This document shows positions 7,712 through 16,822 of a DNA stretch of 64,000 nt, one piece after another. The DNA is taken from NCBI GenBank assembly GCA_964649745.1, contig CAZYQI010000001.1, forward strand, positions 1-64,000, in the 5' to 3' direction. Origin of the DNA: CAZEHS01 sp964649745. Lineage in GTDB: Bacteria; Bacillota; Clostridia; Peptostreptococcales; Acidaminobacteraceae. Position 1 is the first letter of the stretch; every line of letters starts with the position of its first letter. Position numbers and translations under genes: made by a program. The notes beneath the pieces are model-generated. The model ran no database searches, had not been told where the DNA came from, and worked only from the letters and a program-made list of their open reading frames with translations.

Positions 7712-9582
7712 TATGCATCCACCCCTACCACTTCAATAATCCTGCGGCTAATTGAATCTGCATCCAGTCCATAACGCTCAAAAAGCTCCGGGATGGTACC
7801 GTGCTCCACAAATTTATCCGGAAAGCTCAGGCTATGGTAGGTGTAGGTTCTGCTCCTTTGCTCCTGCAAAGCGCTCAACACCTCGGTTCCATACCCCCCC
7901 GTACGCACGTTGTCCTCCAGGACAAAGAAGTGGTCATAGCGGTTTAGAATCTCCGAAAGATGTTCGATCTGGAACGGTTTAAGAACACGGGGATGCACCA
8001 ATGAACAGGATACCCCCTTCTCCTTCAGTATCCGTATGGCTGCCTGAGCCGTATGGTACATGGTCCCCACCGCAAAAATAACGGCATTGCCCTCGGTAAG
8101 GTGACACATCGGGCATTCAATCAGCCCCTCCGGATTGGAGGAATTCTCAATATGGGCACTGCCCCGGGGATAGCGTATGGCCGTGGGTCCGTTCAGGGTA
8201 AGGGCATAGCGCATCATTGCCTGGAGTTCCAGACCATCCTTGGGCGCAAGAATCGTCATGTTGGGCATGTGCATCAGATACGACAGATCAAAAACACCAT
8301 GGTGAGTTTCTCCATCCTGTCCCACCAGCCCGGCACGATCGATGGCGAAGATAACCGGAAGGTTCTGCATACACACATCGTGCAGAATCTGATCATATCC
8401 CCTCTGAAGGAAGGTGGAATACACTGCGAATACCGGGCGCATTCCTGCGGTTGCCAGTCCTGCAGACATGGTCACCCCGTGCTGCTCGGCAATTCCAACA
8501 TCAATGAAGCGTTTCGGAAATTCTCTTTTGAATCGGCCCATACCCGTACCCGAAGGCATGGCGGCGGTTACCCCGATGATTCTGGGGTCCTCAGTAGCCA
8601 GGGTACAGAGGGCATTCCCAAAAACCTCTGAAAAACCGGCTTCCTTTGCCTTGGCCAGCGGTTTTCCGGTTTCAATATGAAAGGGAGCCACCCCATGGAA
8701 ATCGTCGGGTTTTTCTTCAGCCGGTGTATAGCCCAAGCCTTTTTTGGTGATCACATGGACCATTACCGGACCCTGCACCTTCTTGGCAAGCCGGAACACA
8801 TCCTTGACGCTGGCTATATCGTGGCCGTCTATGGGGCCCAGATAGGTGAAACCCAGTTCCTCAAACAGGATTCCGGCAACTAAAAAATACTTCAGGCTGT
8901 CCTTAGCCTTTTGAATGGACTTCGCAAAGGGCTTCCCAACGCCGGGAATACGGTTCAGGAAGGTTTCAACCTCATCCTTGGCACGGGTGTAACCGGGAGT
9001 TGTACGGAGGCGGCTCAGATAACGGGATAGGCCCCCCACATTCTCATCGATACTCATCTCGTTGTCATTCAGTACAACAATCAATCGTGTCTTGTTATGC
9101 CCTGCGTGGTTCATGGCCTCAAACGCCATACCACCGGTCATGGCGCCGTCCCCGATAACCGAAATCACATGGTGATCTTCACCGGCGATATCACGGGCCA
9201 GGGCCAGGCCAAGGCCTGCGGATATGGATGTGCTGCTGTGACCCGCCTCAAAAATATCGTGCTCACTTTCGCATTTTTTCAAGAATCCGGACAGACCATC
9301 CAGCTGACGCAGGGTGCAAAACTGATCCTTCCTACCGGTGAGCAGCTTGTGCACATAGGCCTGGTGACCGACATCAAAGACAATTTTGTCCTTAGGGCTG
9401 TCGAATACACAGTGCAGCCCCACCGTTAGCTCTGTAATCCCTAAATTGGAGGCCAAATGCCCTCCTGTTTGGGATACACTTTCCAAAAGGAAAGAACGAA
9501 GCTCATCAGAAAGCTCGTTCAGCTGGGCGTCCGTTAAAAATCGCAGTTGTTCAGGGGATTGTATCGTATCCAGTATGCTCAT
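7711..9582 (-). CDS. dxs: 1-deoxy-D-xylulose-5-phosphate synthase
   Basis: First enzyme of the MEP isoprenoid pathway: pyruvate plus glyceraldehyde-3-phosphate to DXP, with thiamine diphosphate. The 623-residue protein has the ThDP-binding motif GDGAMTGGMAFEAMNHAG (about 145-162), the central pyrimidine domain (FIDVGIAEQHGVTMSAGLA) and the transketolase C-domain. The ATG is preceded by GAGGTG. It lies upstream of tlyA and downstream of ispA across a repeat-filled gap, so isoprenoid genes are grouped here. Confidence 0.97.
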   Translation of the reverse strand: MSILDTIQSPEQLRFLTDAQLNELSDELRSFLLESVSQTGGHLASNLGITELTVGLHCVFDSPKDKIVFDVGHQAYVHKLLTGRKDQFCTLRQLDGLSGFLKKCESEHDIFEAGHSSTSISAGLGLALARDIAGEDHHVISVIGDGAMTGGMAFEAMNHAGHNKTRLIVVLNDNEMSIDENVGGLSRYLSRLRTTPGYTRAKDEVETFLNRIPGVGKPFAKSIQKAKDSLKYFLVAGILFEELGFTYLGPIDGHDIASVKDVFRLAKKVQGPVMVHVITKKGLGYTPAEEKPDDFHGVAPFHIETGKPLAKAKEAGFSEVFGNALCTLATEDPRIIGVTAAMPSGTGMGRFKREFPKRFIDVGIAEQHGVTMSAGLATAGMRPVFAVYSTFLQRGYDQILHDVCMQNLPVIFAIDRAGLVGQDGETHHGVFDLSYLMHMPNMTILAPKDGLELQAMMRYALTLNGPTAIRYPRGSAHIENSSNPEGLIECPMCHLTEGNAVIFAVGTMYHTAQAAIRILKEKGVSCSLVHPRVLKPFQIEHLSEILNRYDHFFVLEDNVRTGGYGTEVLSALQEQRSRTYTYHSLSFPDKFVEHGTIPELFERYGLDADSISRRIIEVVGVDA

Positions 9583-9638
9583 TTTTACACCTCTATATAT
9601 TTCGAATTACCGAAAAAAAGGATTAAGACCCTTTGCCG

Positions 9639-9870
9639 CGGATGAAGAACGATGAAAATCGATGAACGCAGATGAAACCGTTTTTACTCTGTCATTGCGA
9701 GAAGCGCAGCGACGGGTAATCTCTCCCTTTGGATCTGCTGTAGTGGAATGATTTCAAAAGATACGGAATGAAGGGAGAGATTGCTGCACTACCCTCGCAA
9801 TGACGAGACAACACATTTCCCATCTTCTTTCATCGGTATTCATCGCTTTTCATCTGTGACTAAGTGTTTA
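9639..9870. repeat. Intergenic palindrome (CAGATGAA family) containing a second inverted repeat
   Basis: The outer arms are imperfect inverted repeats (CGCAGATGAA near 9667 and TTTTCATCTGTGAC ending near 9861). Inside lies another inverted repeat at 9691-9804, starting GTCATTGCGAGAAGCG and ending CCCTCGCAATGAC, a REP-like sequence widespread in bacterial genomes. Together they fill most of the 311-bp gap between dxs and the next gene. No coding capacity was recognised. Confidence 0.65.
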
Positions 9871-9893
9871 ACTGTTTATGCTCTATCGCTTCA

Positions 9894-10337
9894 TCAAACC
9901 AACAGATTCGCCAGTAAAATACCTAAGAGAGCCCCGGCGAACACTTCCACCTTGGTGTGACCCACCAGCTCCTTCAGCCGTTCCTCACGGATAGGCCGGT
10001 GCTGGTACAGGTCATCCAGCATCGTATTGAGTATAATTGCCTGTTTTCCAACACTTTGCCGCACCCCTGCCGCATCGTACATAACAATTACAGAAAAAAT
10101 CAGGCACACTCCGAAAATAGCGCTGTTCCAGCCATAAAGAAGGCCAACCGTGGTCGACAGCCCCATAACAGTGGACGAATGGGAGCTGGGCATGCCGCCG
10201 GAGCCCACCATTCGGTAAAGGTTGAGCTTCTTTTCAAAAATCAGCGTCAGCATCACCTTAAGAAACTGCGCAGCAAACCAGGAAAGGAACGAAACCTCTA
10301 TGACCTGATTGTTAAGAAACGCATCGAAAAAGTTCAA
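9894..10337 (-). CDS. Divergent PAP2-family membrane protein (DUF212/YuiD-like)
   Basis: A 147-residue integral membrane protein with about four hydrophobic segments and the PAP2-type signature GMPSSHSSTVMGLST (about 48-62) and AAGVRQSVGKQA. The family resembles phosphatidic-acid/undecaprenyl-type phosphatases but its substrate is unknown; the position next to ispA hints at prenyl-phosphate chemistry (inference). The start is TTG at 10337, supported by AGGAGGAAGACC directly upstream. It follows ispA by 11 bp. Confidence 0.85.
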   Translation of the reverse strand: MNFFDAFLNNQVIEVSFLSWFAAQFLKVMLTLIFEKKLNLYRMVGSGGMPSSHSSTVMGLSTTVGLLYGWNSAIFGVCLIFSVIVMYDAAGVRQSVGKQAIILNTMLDDLYQHRPIREERLKELVGHTKVEVFAGALLGILLANLLV

Positions 10338-10348
10338 GGTCTTCCTCC

Positions 10349-11239
10349 TTAGAATTCCCTATTGGCTAAAAAATCGGATAAAGCCTTTAGAAATTCGGCA
10401 CGCTGACCGTAGCCATCAAGAATTTCCTTGCTTTCCCGAAGCAAATCATGGGCGATCCGCCGTGATTCCTCTAACCCCAGAAGGGATGGGTATGTGGACT
10501 TCTGCTTTTCCGCATCACTGCCGATATCCTTGCCCAGCTTCTCCTGATCACCGACAATATCAAGAATATCATCAATAATCTGGAACGCCATGCCGATATT
10601 CCGCCCATAATGGCGAATCACCGCCAGATCCGTTTCATTGGCTCCCCCCAGCATCGCCCCAGCCATAAGGGATGCGGAAATCATGGCCCCCGTCTTGTGC
10701 CCGTGGATAAAATCAACCGTTTCTATGGGAACCTGTTTTTGCTCCGATTCCAGATCCACCACCTGTCCGCCTATCATTCCGTAAACTCCTGCTGCCTGGG
10801 CTATTTCATTCATAGCAGACAGACAGGTGTCTGTTCCAGACCCTGCCTTCATGGTTTCCTTTATCATCAGTTCATAGGCATAGTTAAGCAGAGCGTCTCC
10901 GGCAAGAATTGCCATGCCCTCCCCGTATACAACGTGGTTGGTCGGCTTCCCTCTACGGAAATCGTCATCATCCATAGCCGGTAAATCGTCGTGGATCAGG
11001 GAATAGGTGTGAATCATCTCCATGGCACAGGCAAAGGGCATGGCCATTCCCTCGTCTCCGTCGAAAAGACGGCACGCTTCAAGTAAAAGTACCGGCCGCA
11101 GCCGTTTACCTCCGGCCTTCAGGCTATAGTCCGCTGCCTGAAAAACCGTTTGCTGCAAACCCGTAAAATCCGAAAAATATGTATAGAGGTGTTCTTCCAC
11201 CTTTTTTTTCTTATCTGAAAGAGCCTTATCGAAGTTCAT
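10349..11239 (-). CDS. ispA: Polyprenyl (farnesyl) diphosphate synthase
   Basis: Condenses DMAPP/GPP with IPP to geranyl/farnesyl diphosphate. The first aspartate-rich motif is DDLPAMDDDD (about residues 81-90) and the second is IIDDILD (about 214-220), with LRP and GGKRLRP near the N-terminus. The start at 11239 (296 aa) is chosen because GGAGG lies nine bases upstream; an in-frame GTG at 11257 would make the ribosome site coding. It overlaps the end of xseB by 14 bp, giving an xseA-xseB-ispA operon as in Bacillus. Confidence 0.94.
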   Translation of the reverse strand: MNFDKALSDKKKKVEEHLYTYFSDFTGLQQTVFQAADYSLKAGGKRLRPVLLLEACRLFDGDEGMAMPFACAMEMIHTYSLIHDDLPAMDDDDFRRGKPTNHVVYGEGMAILAGDALLNYAYELMIKETMKAGSGTDTCLSAMNEIAQAAGVYGMIGGQVVDLESEQKQVPIETVDFIHGHKTGAMISASLMAGAMLGGANETDLAVIRHYGRNIGMAFQIIDDILDIVGDQEKLGKDIGSDAEKQKSTYPSLLGLEESRRIAHDLLRESKEILDGYGQRAEFLKALSDFLANREF

Positions 11240-11477
11240 CGGCTTCTGCCTCCTCACCCGGATTCTTCTCCGTCACGTTCTCTGCCGCGATGGTTTCAAT
11301 CTTCATCCTTGCGTTTTCCAGCTGTTCCTGCAATTCACGATAAAGTCTTACCCCTTCTTCAAACGCTTTCAGGGACTCATCCAGACCCAAATCTCCGGAC
11401 TCCAGCTGCTCTGCCAGACGGGTCAGGGTTTCCATGCCCGATTCGAAGCTGTTTTCATGCTTTTTTTTGGATTTCAT
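11226..11477 (-). CDS. xseB: Exodeoxyribonuclease VII small subunit
   Basis: Small helical subunit that binds in multiple copies to XseA to form exonuclease VII, which degrades single-stranded DNA. The 83-residue protein shows the family core SFESGMETLTRLAEQLESGDLGLDE (about 10-34) and the second helix with LYRELQEQLENARMKIE. The acidic tail EEAEADELR is variable. Start overlaps the xseA stop (ATGA), so the two subunits are translationally coupled. Confidence 0.94.
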   Translation of the reverse strand: MKSKKKHENSFESGMETLTRLAEQLESGDLGLDESLKAFEEGVRLYRELQEQLENARMKIETIAAENVTEKNPGEEAEADELR

Positions 11478-12685
11478 ACGATTTCCCCTGCTTGTGTGTC
11501 TTCAACACGGCACGTCATGCTGCCGTCCTGCAGCCGTACAGATAACAGCTGACCGGCTACAGCCGTTTTCACGGTTTTAACCCGTTCGCCCTCTTCCGTT
11601 GTGACCAGAGCGTATCCCCGTGCAAGTATCCGGAGGGGACTGGCGCTGTCCAGTCGATGGGCAGCCAGTTGGGCCTGATGTTCTTTTTCCCGGAGCTGTC
11701 TTAAAACGGCGTTTCTTTGGCGATTAACCTGATTGAGGCTTTGATTGGCCTTGTAATTCAGGGCGTGCCGAAGGTGGCCGGAAAGTCTTTTCGGCTCTGC
11801 TTTTTCCAAACACATCTGCTCGGTAATCAATCGCTGCCGGGTGGTTGTGCAAAGCCGTGCTACGGCCTGGGCCAGTTCCCGCCTTATTTCAGCCTTATCC
11901 CTTACAGCCAGTTCGGCCGCCGCGGAGGGGGTTGCAGCCCTTAGGTCTGCTGTGAAATCAGCGATGGTGAAGTCTGTTTCGTGACCCACCCCTGTAATAA
12001 CCGGTGTTTTCAATCCCATAAGAGTTTTTGCCAAGGGTTCTTCATTGAAGGCCCAAAGCTCTTCAATAGAACCGCCTCCCCGGGCCAGGATAATCACGTC
12101 CAGCTCCATCCGGTCCAGGGTGCACAGTGCCCGGGAAAGCTCCGCAGCCGCTGTAATTCCCTGCACTGCTGCAGGACACAGATATACCTGAATCCTATCG
12201 TTGCGCCGTGACAGCACCGACTGGATATCCCGCCACGCGGCGCTGTCTGCCGAAGTGACGACTCCGATTCGGTTGGCATAACGGGGGATGGGCTTTTTCC
12301 GTTCATGGCGGAAGTACCCCAAAAGCTCCAGGCGGGCCTTCATCGCCTCAAAGCGGGCAAAGAGATCCCCCAGACCGGCAGGCTCCATTTGACGTACATA
12401 AACCTGATAGCGTCCGTCCCGCTCATATACCGTGATCTGACCCTTGACCACCACAGCCATTCCATCCCCCGGCATGAATTTCAGGCTGAGGGCATCTCCG
12501 TGAAACATCACACACTGGATGCGGGCATTCTCATCCTTAAGGGTAAAGTAAAGATGTCCGGAGGAATGGGCCTTCATATTGGATATCTCCCCTTGCAGGG
12601 ATACGTGATTAAGTATGGGGTCGTTTCCAAGAATACGCTTGATATATAGCGTAACCTCGGTTACGCTTAATGTCCGGATCCGCAT
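11474..12685 (-). CDS. xseA: Exodeoxyribonuclease VII large subunit
   Basis: Catalytic subunit of exonuclease VII. It has an N-terminal OB-fold (about 1-100, LQGEISNMKAHSSGHLYFTLKD) and a central nuclease domain with GVVTSADSAAWRDI and LARGGGSIEELWAFNEE, then a helical XseB-binding region. Start set at ATG 12685 (403 aa); an in-frame TTG at 12697 lies too close to the GGAGG. The start overlaps the end of folD. Confidence 0.94.
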   Translation of the reverse strand: MRIRTLSVTEVTLYIKRILGNDPILNHVSLQGEISNMKAHSSGHLYFTLKDENARIQCVMFHGDALSLKFMPGDGMAVVVKGQITVYERDGRYQVYVRQMEPAGLGDLFARFEAMKARLELLGYFRHERKKPIPRYANRIGVVTSADSAAWRDIQSVLSRRNDRIQVYLCPAAVQGITAAAELSRALCTLDRMELDVIILARGGGSIEELWAFNEEPLAKTLMGLKTPVITGVGHETDFTIADFTADLRAATPSAAAELAVRDKAEIRRELAQAVARLCTTTRQRLITEQMCLEKAEPKRLSGHLRHALNYKANQSLNQVNRQRNAVLRQLREKEHQAQLAAHRLDSASPLRILARGYALVTTEEGERVKTVKTAVAGQLLSVRLQDGSMTCRVEDTQAGEIV

Positions 12686-13524
12686 TGTCGGATACAAGCC
12701 TCCAGTGTATTTTCTGCCAGCATCAGATTCGTGGTGGGACCAACGCCACCGGGTACCGGAGTGATAGCGGAAGCTTTATCCTGGCACCCCTTCCAGTCCA
12801 CATCGCCCACCAGTCCGTTCTCCGTCACATTGATGCCAGCATCAATAATCACAGCACCGGGTTTTATATGATCCGGACCGATCATCTGAGCCACGCCAAC
12901 CCCTGTCATCAGTACATCGGCCTGGCGTGTGATGGCGGGGAGGTCCTTGGTACGGGAATGGCATATGGACACCGTCATATTCTCATTCAACATCAGCTGT
13001 GCCACAGGCTTTCCTACCACATTGCTGCGGCCCACAACAACACCATGGAGACCGTTCAGCTTAAGGTTCAGAGACTTCAAAAGCATCATCATCCCCTTGG
13101 GGGTACACGGCACAAAACAATCAAGGCCCGCATAAAGCCGGCCGATATTGGAGGAACCGGCAGAATCCACATCCTTCTCAGGGGATACCGTTTCCCGGAT
13201 CAGTTTTTCGTCGATTGTCTTGGGAAGCGGGAACTGAACAATAATGCCATGAACGGCACCGTCACTGTTCAACGCCATAACCTGCCGGCGAAGGGCCTCC
13301 GTTCCAAGCTCCGGATTAACAAGGTACTTGTTCACCGTCAGACCAAGCTCCGCGCATTTCTTTACGATATTGTTGACATACACCTTGGAGGAGGGGTCTT
13401 CTCCGCAGAGCACAACAGCCAAGCCAGGCCGAATGCCGGATTTTTCAATCCATTCGTCAATCCGTTCCTTAAGTGAAACACTGTAAGCAGCTGCAACTGC
13501 CTTGCCATCGATAAGCGTTCCCAT
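12667..13524 (-). CDS. folD: Methylenetetrahydrofolate dehydrogenase/cyclohydrolase
   Basis: Bifunctional one-carbon enzyme: oxidises 5,10-methylene-THF and hydrolyses methenyl-THF to 10-formyl-THF. Seen: SSKVYVNNIVKKCAELG with the catalytic-type YxxxK, GIIVQFPLPKTIDE, the Rossmann site VVVGRSNVVGKPVAQLM and C-terminal PGGVGPTTNLMLAENT. Start at 13524 (285 aa, normal) is preceded by AGGAGG; the longer frame to 13575 runs into a repeat and is rejected. Confidence 0.96.
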   Translation of the reverse strand: MGTLIDGKAVAAAYSVSLKERIDEWIEKSGIRPGLAVVLCGEDPSSKVYVNNIVKKCAELGLTVNKYLVNPELGTEALRRQVMALNSDGAVHGIIVQFPLPKTIDEKLIRETVSPEKDVDSAGSSNIGRLYAGLDCFVPCTPKGMMMLLKSLNLKLNGLHGVVVGRSNVVGKPVAQLMLNENMTVSICHSRTKDLPAITRQADVLMTGVGVAQMIGPDHIKPGAVIIDAGINVTENGLVGDVDWKGCQDKASAITPVPGGVGPTTNLMLAENTLEACIRQCGSGH

Positions 13525-13550
13525 TTTACACCTCCTGATAGTTAATCCAC

Positions 13551-13623
13551 ACTCCCTCGGGAGGGAGGTCAACACGGTTTATCCCCCTCTTGAGGGGGAC
13601 GTCACAGAGTGACAGGGGGAGTT
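13551..13623. repeat. Palindromic repeat (GGGGGAGTT family), truncated copy A
   Basis: Carries the CTCCCTC-GAGGGAG and CCCCCTC-GAGGGGG stems and the GTCACAGAGTGACAGGGGGAGTT end but lacks the left arm with CCGTCAGCTTCGCTGCCAC seen in copies B, C and D. Fills the gap between the Kae1-like gene and folD. Confidence 0.75.
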
Positions 13624-13624
13624 A

Positions 13625-14581
13625 TTACATGTCCTTAGCAATCTCCGCCCCCATCAGGGCAATCCCCACCGCATTATCAACGGCGTATTGACCCGGGCAG
13701 AAGGTTGCGTCGATTTTGCCAAAGCTCTTGTGCCTGCTAAGGGCTTCCCGCAGATAACGGCTGGAGCTGACGCCGCCGCTGAAAAGAACGCGGCTGATAC
13801 CGCTTGTTTCTGCCGCTGTCAACACCGCTTTTGCAATGGACCGGGTAACGGCACTGAGCAGTCCCGCCGACACCTCCGCCGGGCTGTTGAAGTCTTCGAA
13901 GTGTTTCTTCGCCACATTCTCAAGCCCTGAAAAATTGATCCATCCCTCTTTAACCGCTATGGGGAATACAGGATCCACACACTGACTTTCTACGGCAGCA
14001 AGGTCCAAATACTTGCCGGCAGGAAACGGGTACCCCATCATCACGCCGGCTCTGTCTAATACCATACCGGCACTGATATCCTTGGTTCCTCCCAGGATAT
14101 CAATGTGGTAGCGGCTTTCCCGCATCTCCACGACTAATACCTCTGTGGTGCCGCCGCTGAGATGTACCGCCAGAAACGGTTTCGTTTCATCAAAACCAGC
14201 ACTCCAGGCTGCCGCCCGCAAGTGTCCTTCCTGATGGGTAAGCGGAATAAGTGGAATACTTAAGGCCGCCCCCAGGGTTCTGGCAAAATCCTCTCCGGCC
14301 GTGAACACAGGCATATACGAATCCTTTACAGGCCTTGGGGCCGCAGAATAAGCAACGGCCCTGAGTTCTCTGAATCGGGGAACCTCTTTTGCCAGGGTTT
14401 CAACAAGATCCGGAAGCTGTTTGTGGTGATGATAGAAGCCTTCGGACTGTCGGAGTCCGCGCCCGCCCTCCGGCACCGGCAACATTTTGCGGGCATCCCC
14501 CAGAAGGGTTTCTCCGGCAGCAATGGCCAGGGAGGTTGTATAACAGCTCGTATCTATACCAAGAACAGCAGGCTCGGTCAT
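13625..14581 (-). CDS. Kae1/TsaD-like domain protein
   Basis: A 318-residue member of the Kae1/TsaD/YgjD ATPase superfamily with N-terminal GIDTSCYTTSLA, metal-type THQEGH (about residues 115-120, H-x3-H spacing kept), HLSGGTTEV and LFSGGVSSSRYLREAL. It is shorter and more divergent than housekeeping TsaD (about 335-345 residues), and Clostridia often carry such a paralog between nusB and folD, so the t6A enzyme is probably elsewhere (inference). The function of the paralog is not known. Its ATG overlaps the nusB stop by four bases. Confidence 0.8.
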   Translation of the reverse strand: MTEPAVLGIDTSCYTTSLAIAAGETLLGDARKMLPVPEGGRGLRQSEGFYHHHKQLPDLVETLAKEVPRFRELRAVAYSAAPRPVKDSYMPVFTAGEDFARTLGAALSIPLIPLTHQEGHLRAAAWSAGFDETKPFLAVHLSGGTTEVLVVEMRESRYHIDILGGTKDISAGMVLDRAGVMMGYPFPAGKYLDLAAVESQCVDPVFPIAVKEGWINFSGLENVAKKHFEDFNSPAEVSAGLLSAVTRSIAKAVLTAAETSGISRVLFSGGVSSSRYLREALSRHKSFGKIDATFCPGQYAVDNAVGIALMGAEIAKDM

Positions 14582-14976
14582 AGGGATATCTTCCCCAATA
14601 CGCCGTTAACAAAGCCTGCTGATTCCTCATCTCCATATTTTTTTGAAAGGTCCACGGCTTCCTTAACGGTAACCGAAACAGGAATCCCTTCCATGAATTT
14701 CAGTTCAATCACGGCCACCCGAAGGATCGCCAGGTCCACCCGGCTCATCCGGTCTATGGTCCAATCAATCAGATGTTCCGAAATGATGGCATCCACTGCT
14801 GCCCGGTTATCAAAAAACGTTTGAACAACCTCATCCAGATAGGTTTGGTTCTTTTCAGGAATCGGGTTTTCCAAGGCATTGATCGTCACCTTAAAGAATT
14901 CATCGGTAAACTCATTGCGGATATCCATCTGATAAAAAAACTGTATCAGCCATTCTCTTGCTGCTTTTCGATTCAT
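14578..14976 (-). CDS. nusB: Transcription antitermination factor NusB
   Basis: All-helical RNA-binding factor that pairs with NusE/S10 on boxA RNA to aid rRNA transcription. The 132-residue protein has the family N-terminus RKAAREWLIQFFYQMDI and the C-terminal VAVIELKFMEGIPVSVTVKEAVDLSKKYG and FVNGVLGKI. RBS GGAGG. It follows asp23 by 21 bp; the asp23-nusB order is common in Clostridia. Confidence 0.95.
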   Translation of the reverse strand: MNRKAAREWLIQFFYQMDIRNEFTDEFFKVTINALENPIPEKNQTYLDEVVQTFFDNRAAVDAIISEHLIDWTIDRMSRVDLAILRVAVIELKFMEGIPVSVTVKEAVDLSKKYGDEESAGFVNGVLGKISL

Positions 14977-14997
14977 TAATGCGCCTCCGGGCCATTG

Positions 14998-15384
14998 CTA
15001 CTCATTGATCTGTGCGGGTGCTTCCTTGGGCAGGTTCACACCGGTCACATGCACATTGACTTCCTTCACCTTCAAACCCGTCATCATTTCAACGGCGCTT
15101 TTTACATTTTCCTGAATTTGCCACGACACCTCCGGAATCTTGATGCCGAAATCCACGATAATATTAAGATCAATCACTACCGTCCGCTCTTCAACGTTCA
15201 CCTTCACACCCCGGGAGAGGCTTTTCTTGCCGAACATTTCGGCCAAATCCCCCGCGATCCCGCCGTTCATTCCATTCACGCCCTCTATTTCAGCAGCGGC
15301 AATGCTGGCGATGGTTCCAACCACATCATCGGATATCTTCACTTCGCCATATTCATGTTCATCCAATTGCATATTCTCAGCCAT
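14998..15384 (-). CDS. Asp23/Gls24 family envelope stress protein
   Basis: A 128-residue Asp23-family protein (YqhY/AmaP group), membrane-associated and linked to envelope stress and fatty acid homeostasis in Firmicutes. Family features: GEVKISDDVVGTIASIAAAEIEGV at the N-terminus, VDLNIIVDFGIKIPEVSWQIQENVK in the middle and VNVHVTGV near the end. RBS GGAGG. First gene of the asp23-nusB-Kae1-like group. Confidence 0.93.
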   Translation of the reverse strand: MAENMQLDEHEYGEVKISDDVVGTIASIAAAEIEGVNGMNGGIAGDLAEMFGKKSLSRGVKVNVEERTVVIDLNIIVDFGIKIPEVSWQIQENVKSAVEMMTGLKVKEVNVHVTGVNLPKEAPAQINE

Positions 15385-15542
15385 GGTTACCTCCGAGGTG
15401 ATTGCGTATCTATCCCTTCAAACATTGCTTCCCAGAGTATTATATCAAAAGAACCGGGTTTGTTCCATACTTCAGGCCCCATGGGAAAAGCGGACCCATG
15501 CCTTTTCGGACATGAATCCGCTTCCGTTTCACATTGAAAAAC

Positions 15543-15980
15543 TTACTTCTTTTCTTCTTCCTTGTCGCCGCATGAGCAGCAGCCGCATTCGCAATCATCG
15601 GCGATTTCAATGATCGTACCGCAGTTGGGGCACTCGATTTCCAGCTCTGCCTCGGGATCGTCGCACAGCTCGTCCAAATCTGTATAAATCAGTTCACCGC
15701 ACTCTGGGCAGGTAATCTCGTCGATCATGTCATCATCGTCATCTTCGTCGTCCATTTCTTCGAAGAGCGCTTCTTCAACTTCAGTGAGGTCTTCATCCAT
15801 CAACTCAATGTATTCATCGATGTCGCCCACTTCTTCGTCAAGCTCATGAATGGCTTGTGCCATATCATCAAGCACGTCGAGAATTTGAACTAACAGCTTG
15901 CCTTCCTTGGTTCCTTGATCCATTTCCATTCCATCGGCAAGACCTTTCAAATACGATACGCGTTCCAGTAAAAAGCTCAT
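15543..15980 (-). CDS. CD1247-type acidic zinc-ribbon protein
   Basis: A 145-residue protein with an N-terminal helical domain (FLLERVSYLKGLADGM) known from Clostridia as the CD1247 N-terminal domain, a highly acidic linker (ALFEEMDDEDDDDDM) and a C-terminal zinc ribbon with CPECGE and CPNCG pairs plus a terminal CECGCCSCG cluster. The role is unknown; the zinc ribbon suggests protein or nucleic acid binding. The start at 15980 has AGGAGG upstream; the frame to 16004 is not supported. It stands alone between efp and asp23. Confidence 0.8.
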   Translation of the reverse strand: MSFLLERVSYLKGLADGMEMDQGTKEGKLLVQILDVLDDMAQAIHELDEEVGDIDEYIELMDEDLTEVEEALFEEMDDEDDDDDMIDEITCPECGELIYTDLDELCDDPEAELEIECPNCGTIIEIADDCECGCCSCGDKEEEKK

Positions 15981-16062
15981 GGATAACCCTCCTTTTAAAC
16001 ACATAGTTGCAACCTATTGATATCGGGCGTAAGCCCGGAATACCCTTGTAAAACACTGCCTT

Positions 16063-16161
16063 ACTCCCACCGTCAGCTTCGCTGCCACCTCCCTCAGGAG
16101 GGAGGTCAACCGGCTCCATCTCCCTCTTCGAGGGGGATGTCACAAAGTGACAGGGGGAGTT
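16063..16161. repeat. Palindromic repeat (GGGGGAGTT family), complete copy B
   Basis: Begins ACTCCCACCGTCAGCTTCGC and ends GTGACAGGGGGAGTT, with nested complementary blocks (CCTCCCTCAGGAGGGAGG, CTCCCTCTTCGAGGGGGA). The whole unit can fold into a long hairpin. Located between efp and the CD1247-type gene. Confidence 0.8.
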
Positions 16162-16174
16162 TTCTTGAAATTTA

Positions 16175-16738
16175 TCAACCCGTTACGCGGGACATATACT
16201 CCCCAACCCGGGTATCCACACGGATGCGCTCCCCCTCGTTGACGAACATCGGAACCATAACCTCGGCACCTGTCTCCAGTTTAACACGTTTCATGGCATT
16301 TGTGGCTGTATCGCCTTTAACGCCCGGCTCTGCCTCTGTGATAAGAAGCTCAACAAAGTTCGGCGCCTCAACCATAAAGCAACTACCCTTATAAAAGGCT
16401 ACTGCAACGTTTTCATTTTCCTTGATCCATTTGATGGCATCTTCAACGATTTCGTAAGAAAGTGGAATCTGCTCAAAGGTCTCATTATCCATGAAGTAGT
16501 AAAGATCCCCATCCGCGTAAAGATACTGCATGTCCTTGCGGTCAATATGGGCCCGGGGGAATTTTTCTGACGGATTGAACGTATGCTCACGGATTGCTCC
16601 GGAAAGCAGGCTCTTGTACTTGGTTCGTACAAAAGCGGCACCCTTGCCCGGCTTAACATGTTGAAAATCTACGACCACAAAGGGCTCGTTGTCCATCTCA
16701 AAGGTCATGCCTTTTCGAAAATCACCTGCTGCTATCAT
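16175..16738 (-). CDS. efp: Elongation factor P
   Basis: Rescues ribosomes stalled at proline stretches. The 187-residue protein is a three-domain EF-P with N-terminal KOW-like domain (FRKGMTFEMDNEPFVVVDF) and the modifiable loop HVKPGKGAAFVR, whose Lys at about residue 32 is the usual modification site. The C-terminal GYMSRV-type ending is VDTRVGEYMSRVTG. RBS GGAGG. It follows pepP by 84 bp, a pepP-efp pair as in Bacillus. Confidence 0.97.
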   Translation of the reverse strand: MIAAGDFRKGMTFEMDNEPFVVVDFQHVKPGKGAAFVRTKYKSLLSGAIREHTFNPSEKFPRAHIDRKDMQYLYADGDLYYFMDNETFEQIPLSYEIVEDAIKWIKENENVAVAFYKGSCFMVEAPNFVELLITEAEPGVKGDTATNAMKRVKLETGAEVMVPMFVNEGERIRVDTRVGEYMSRVTG

Positions 16739-16822
16739 TTAAAACCCTCCAAATTATATGCTTATTTATTTATAACACGAGAAACGCCCTTAACGGTTAA
16801 CGCTACGTTAAAGATCTCTCAG

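Noticed and set aside
13525..13575. N-terminal extension of folD
   Set aside because: It runs through the RBS and into repeat copy A.
13625..14581. Calling this gene tsaD
   Set aside because: It is shorter and more divergent than housekeeping TsaD and sits in the nusB-folD position where Clostridia carry a Kae1-like paralog.
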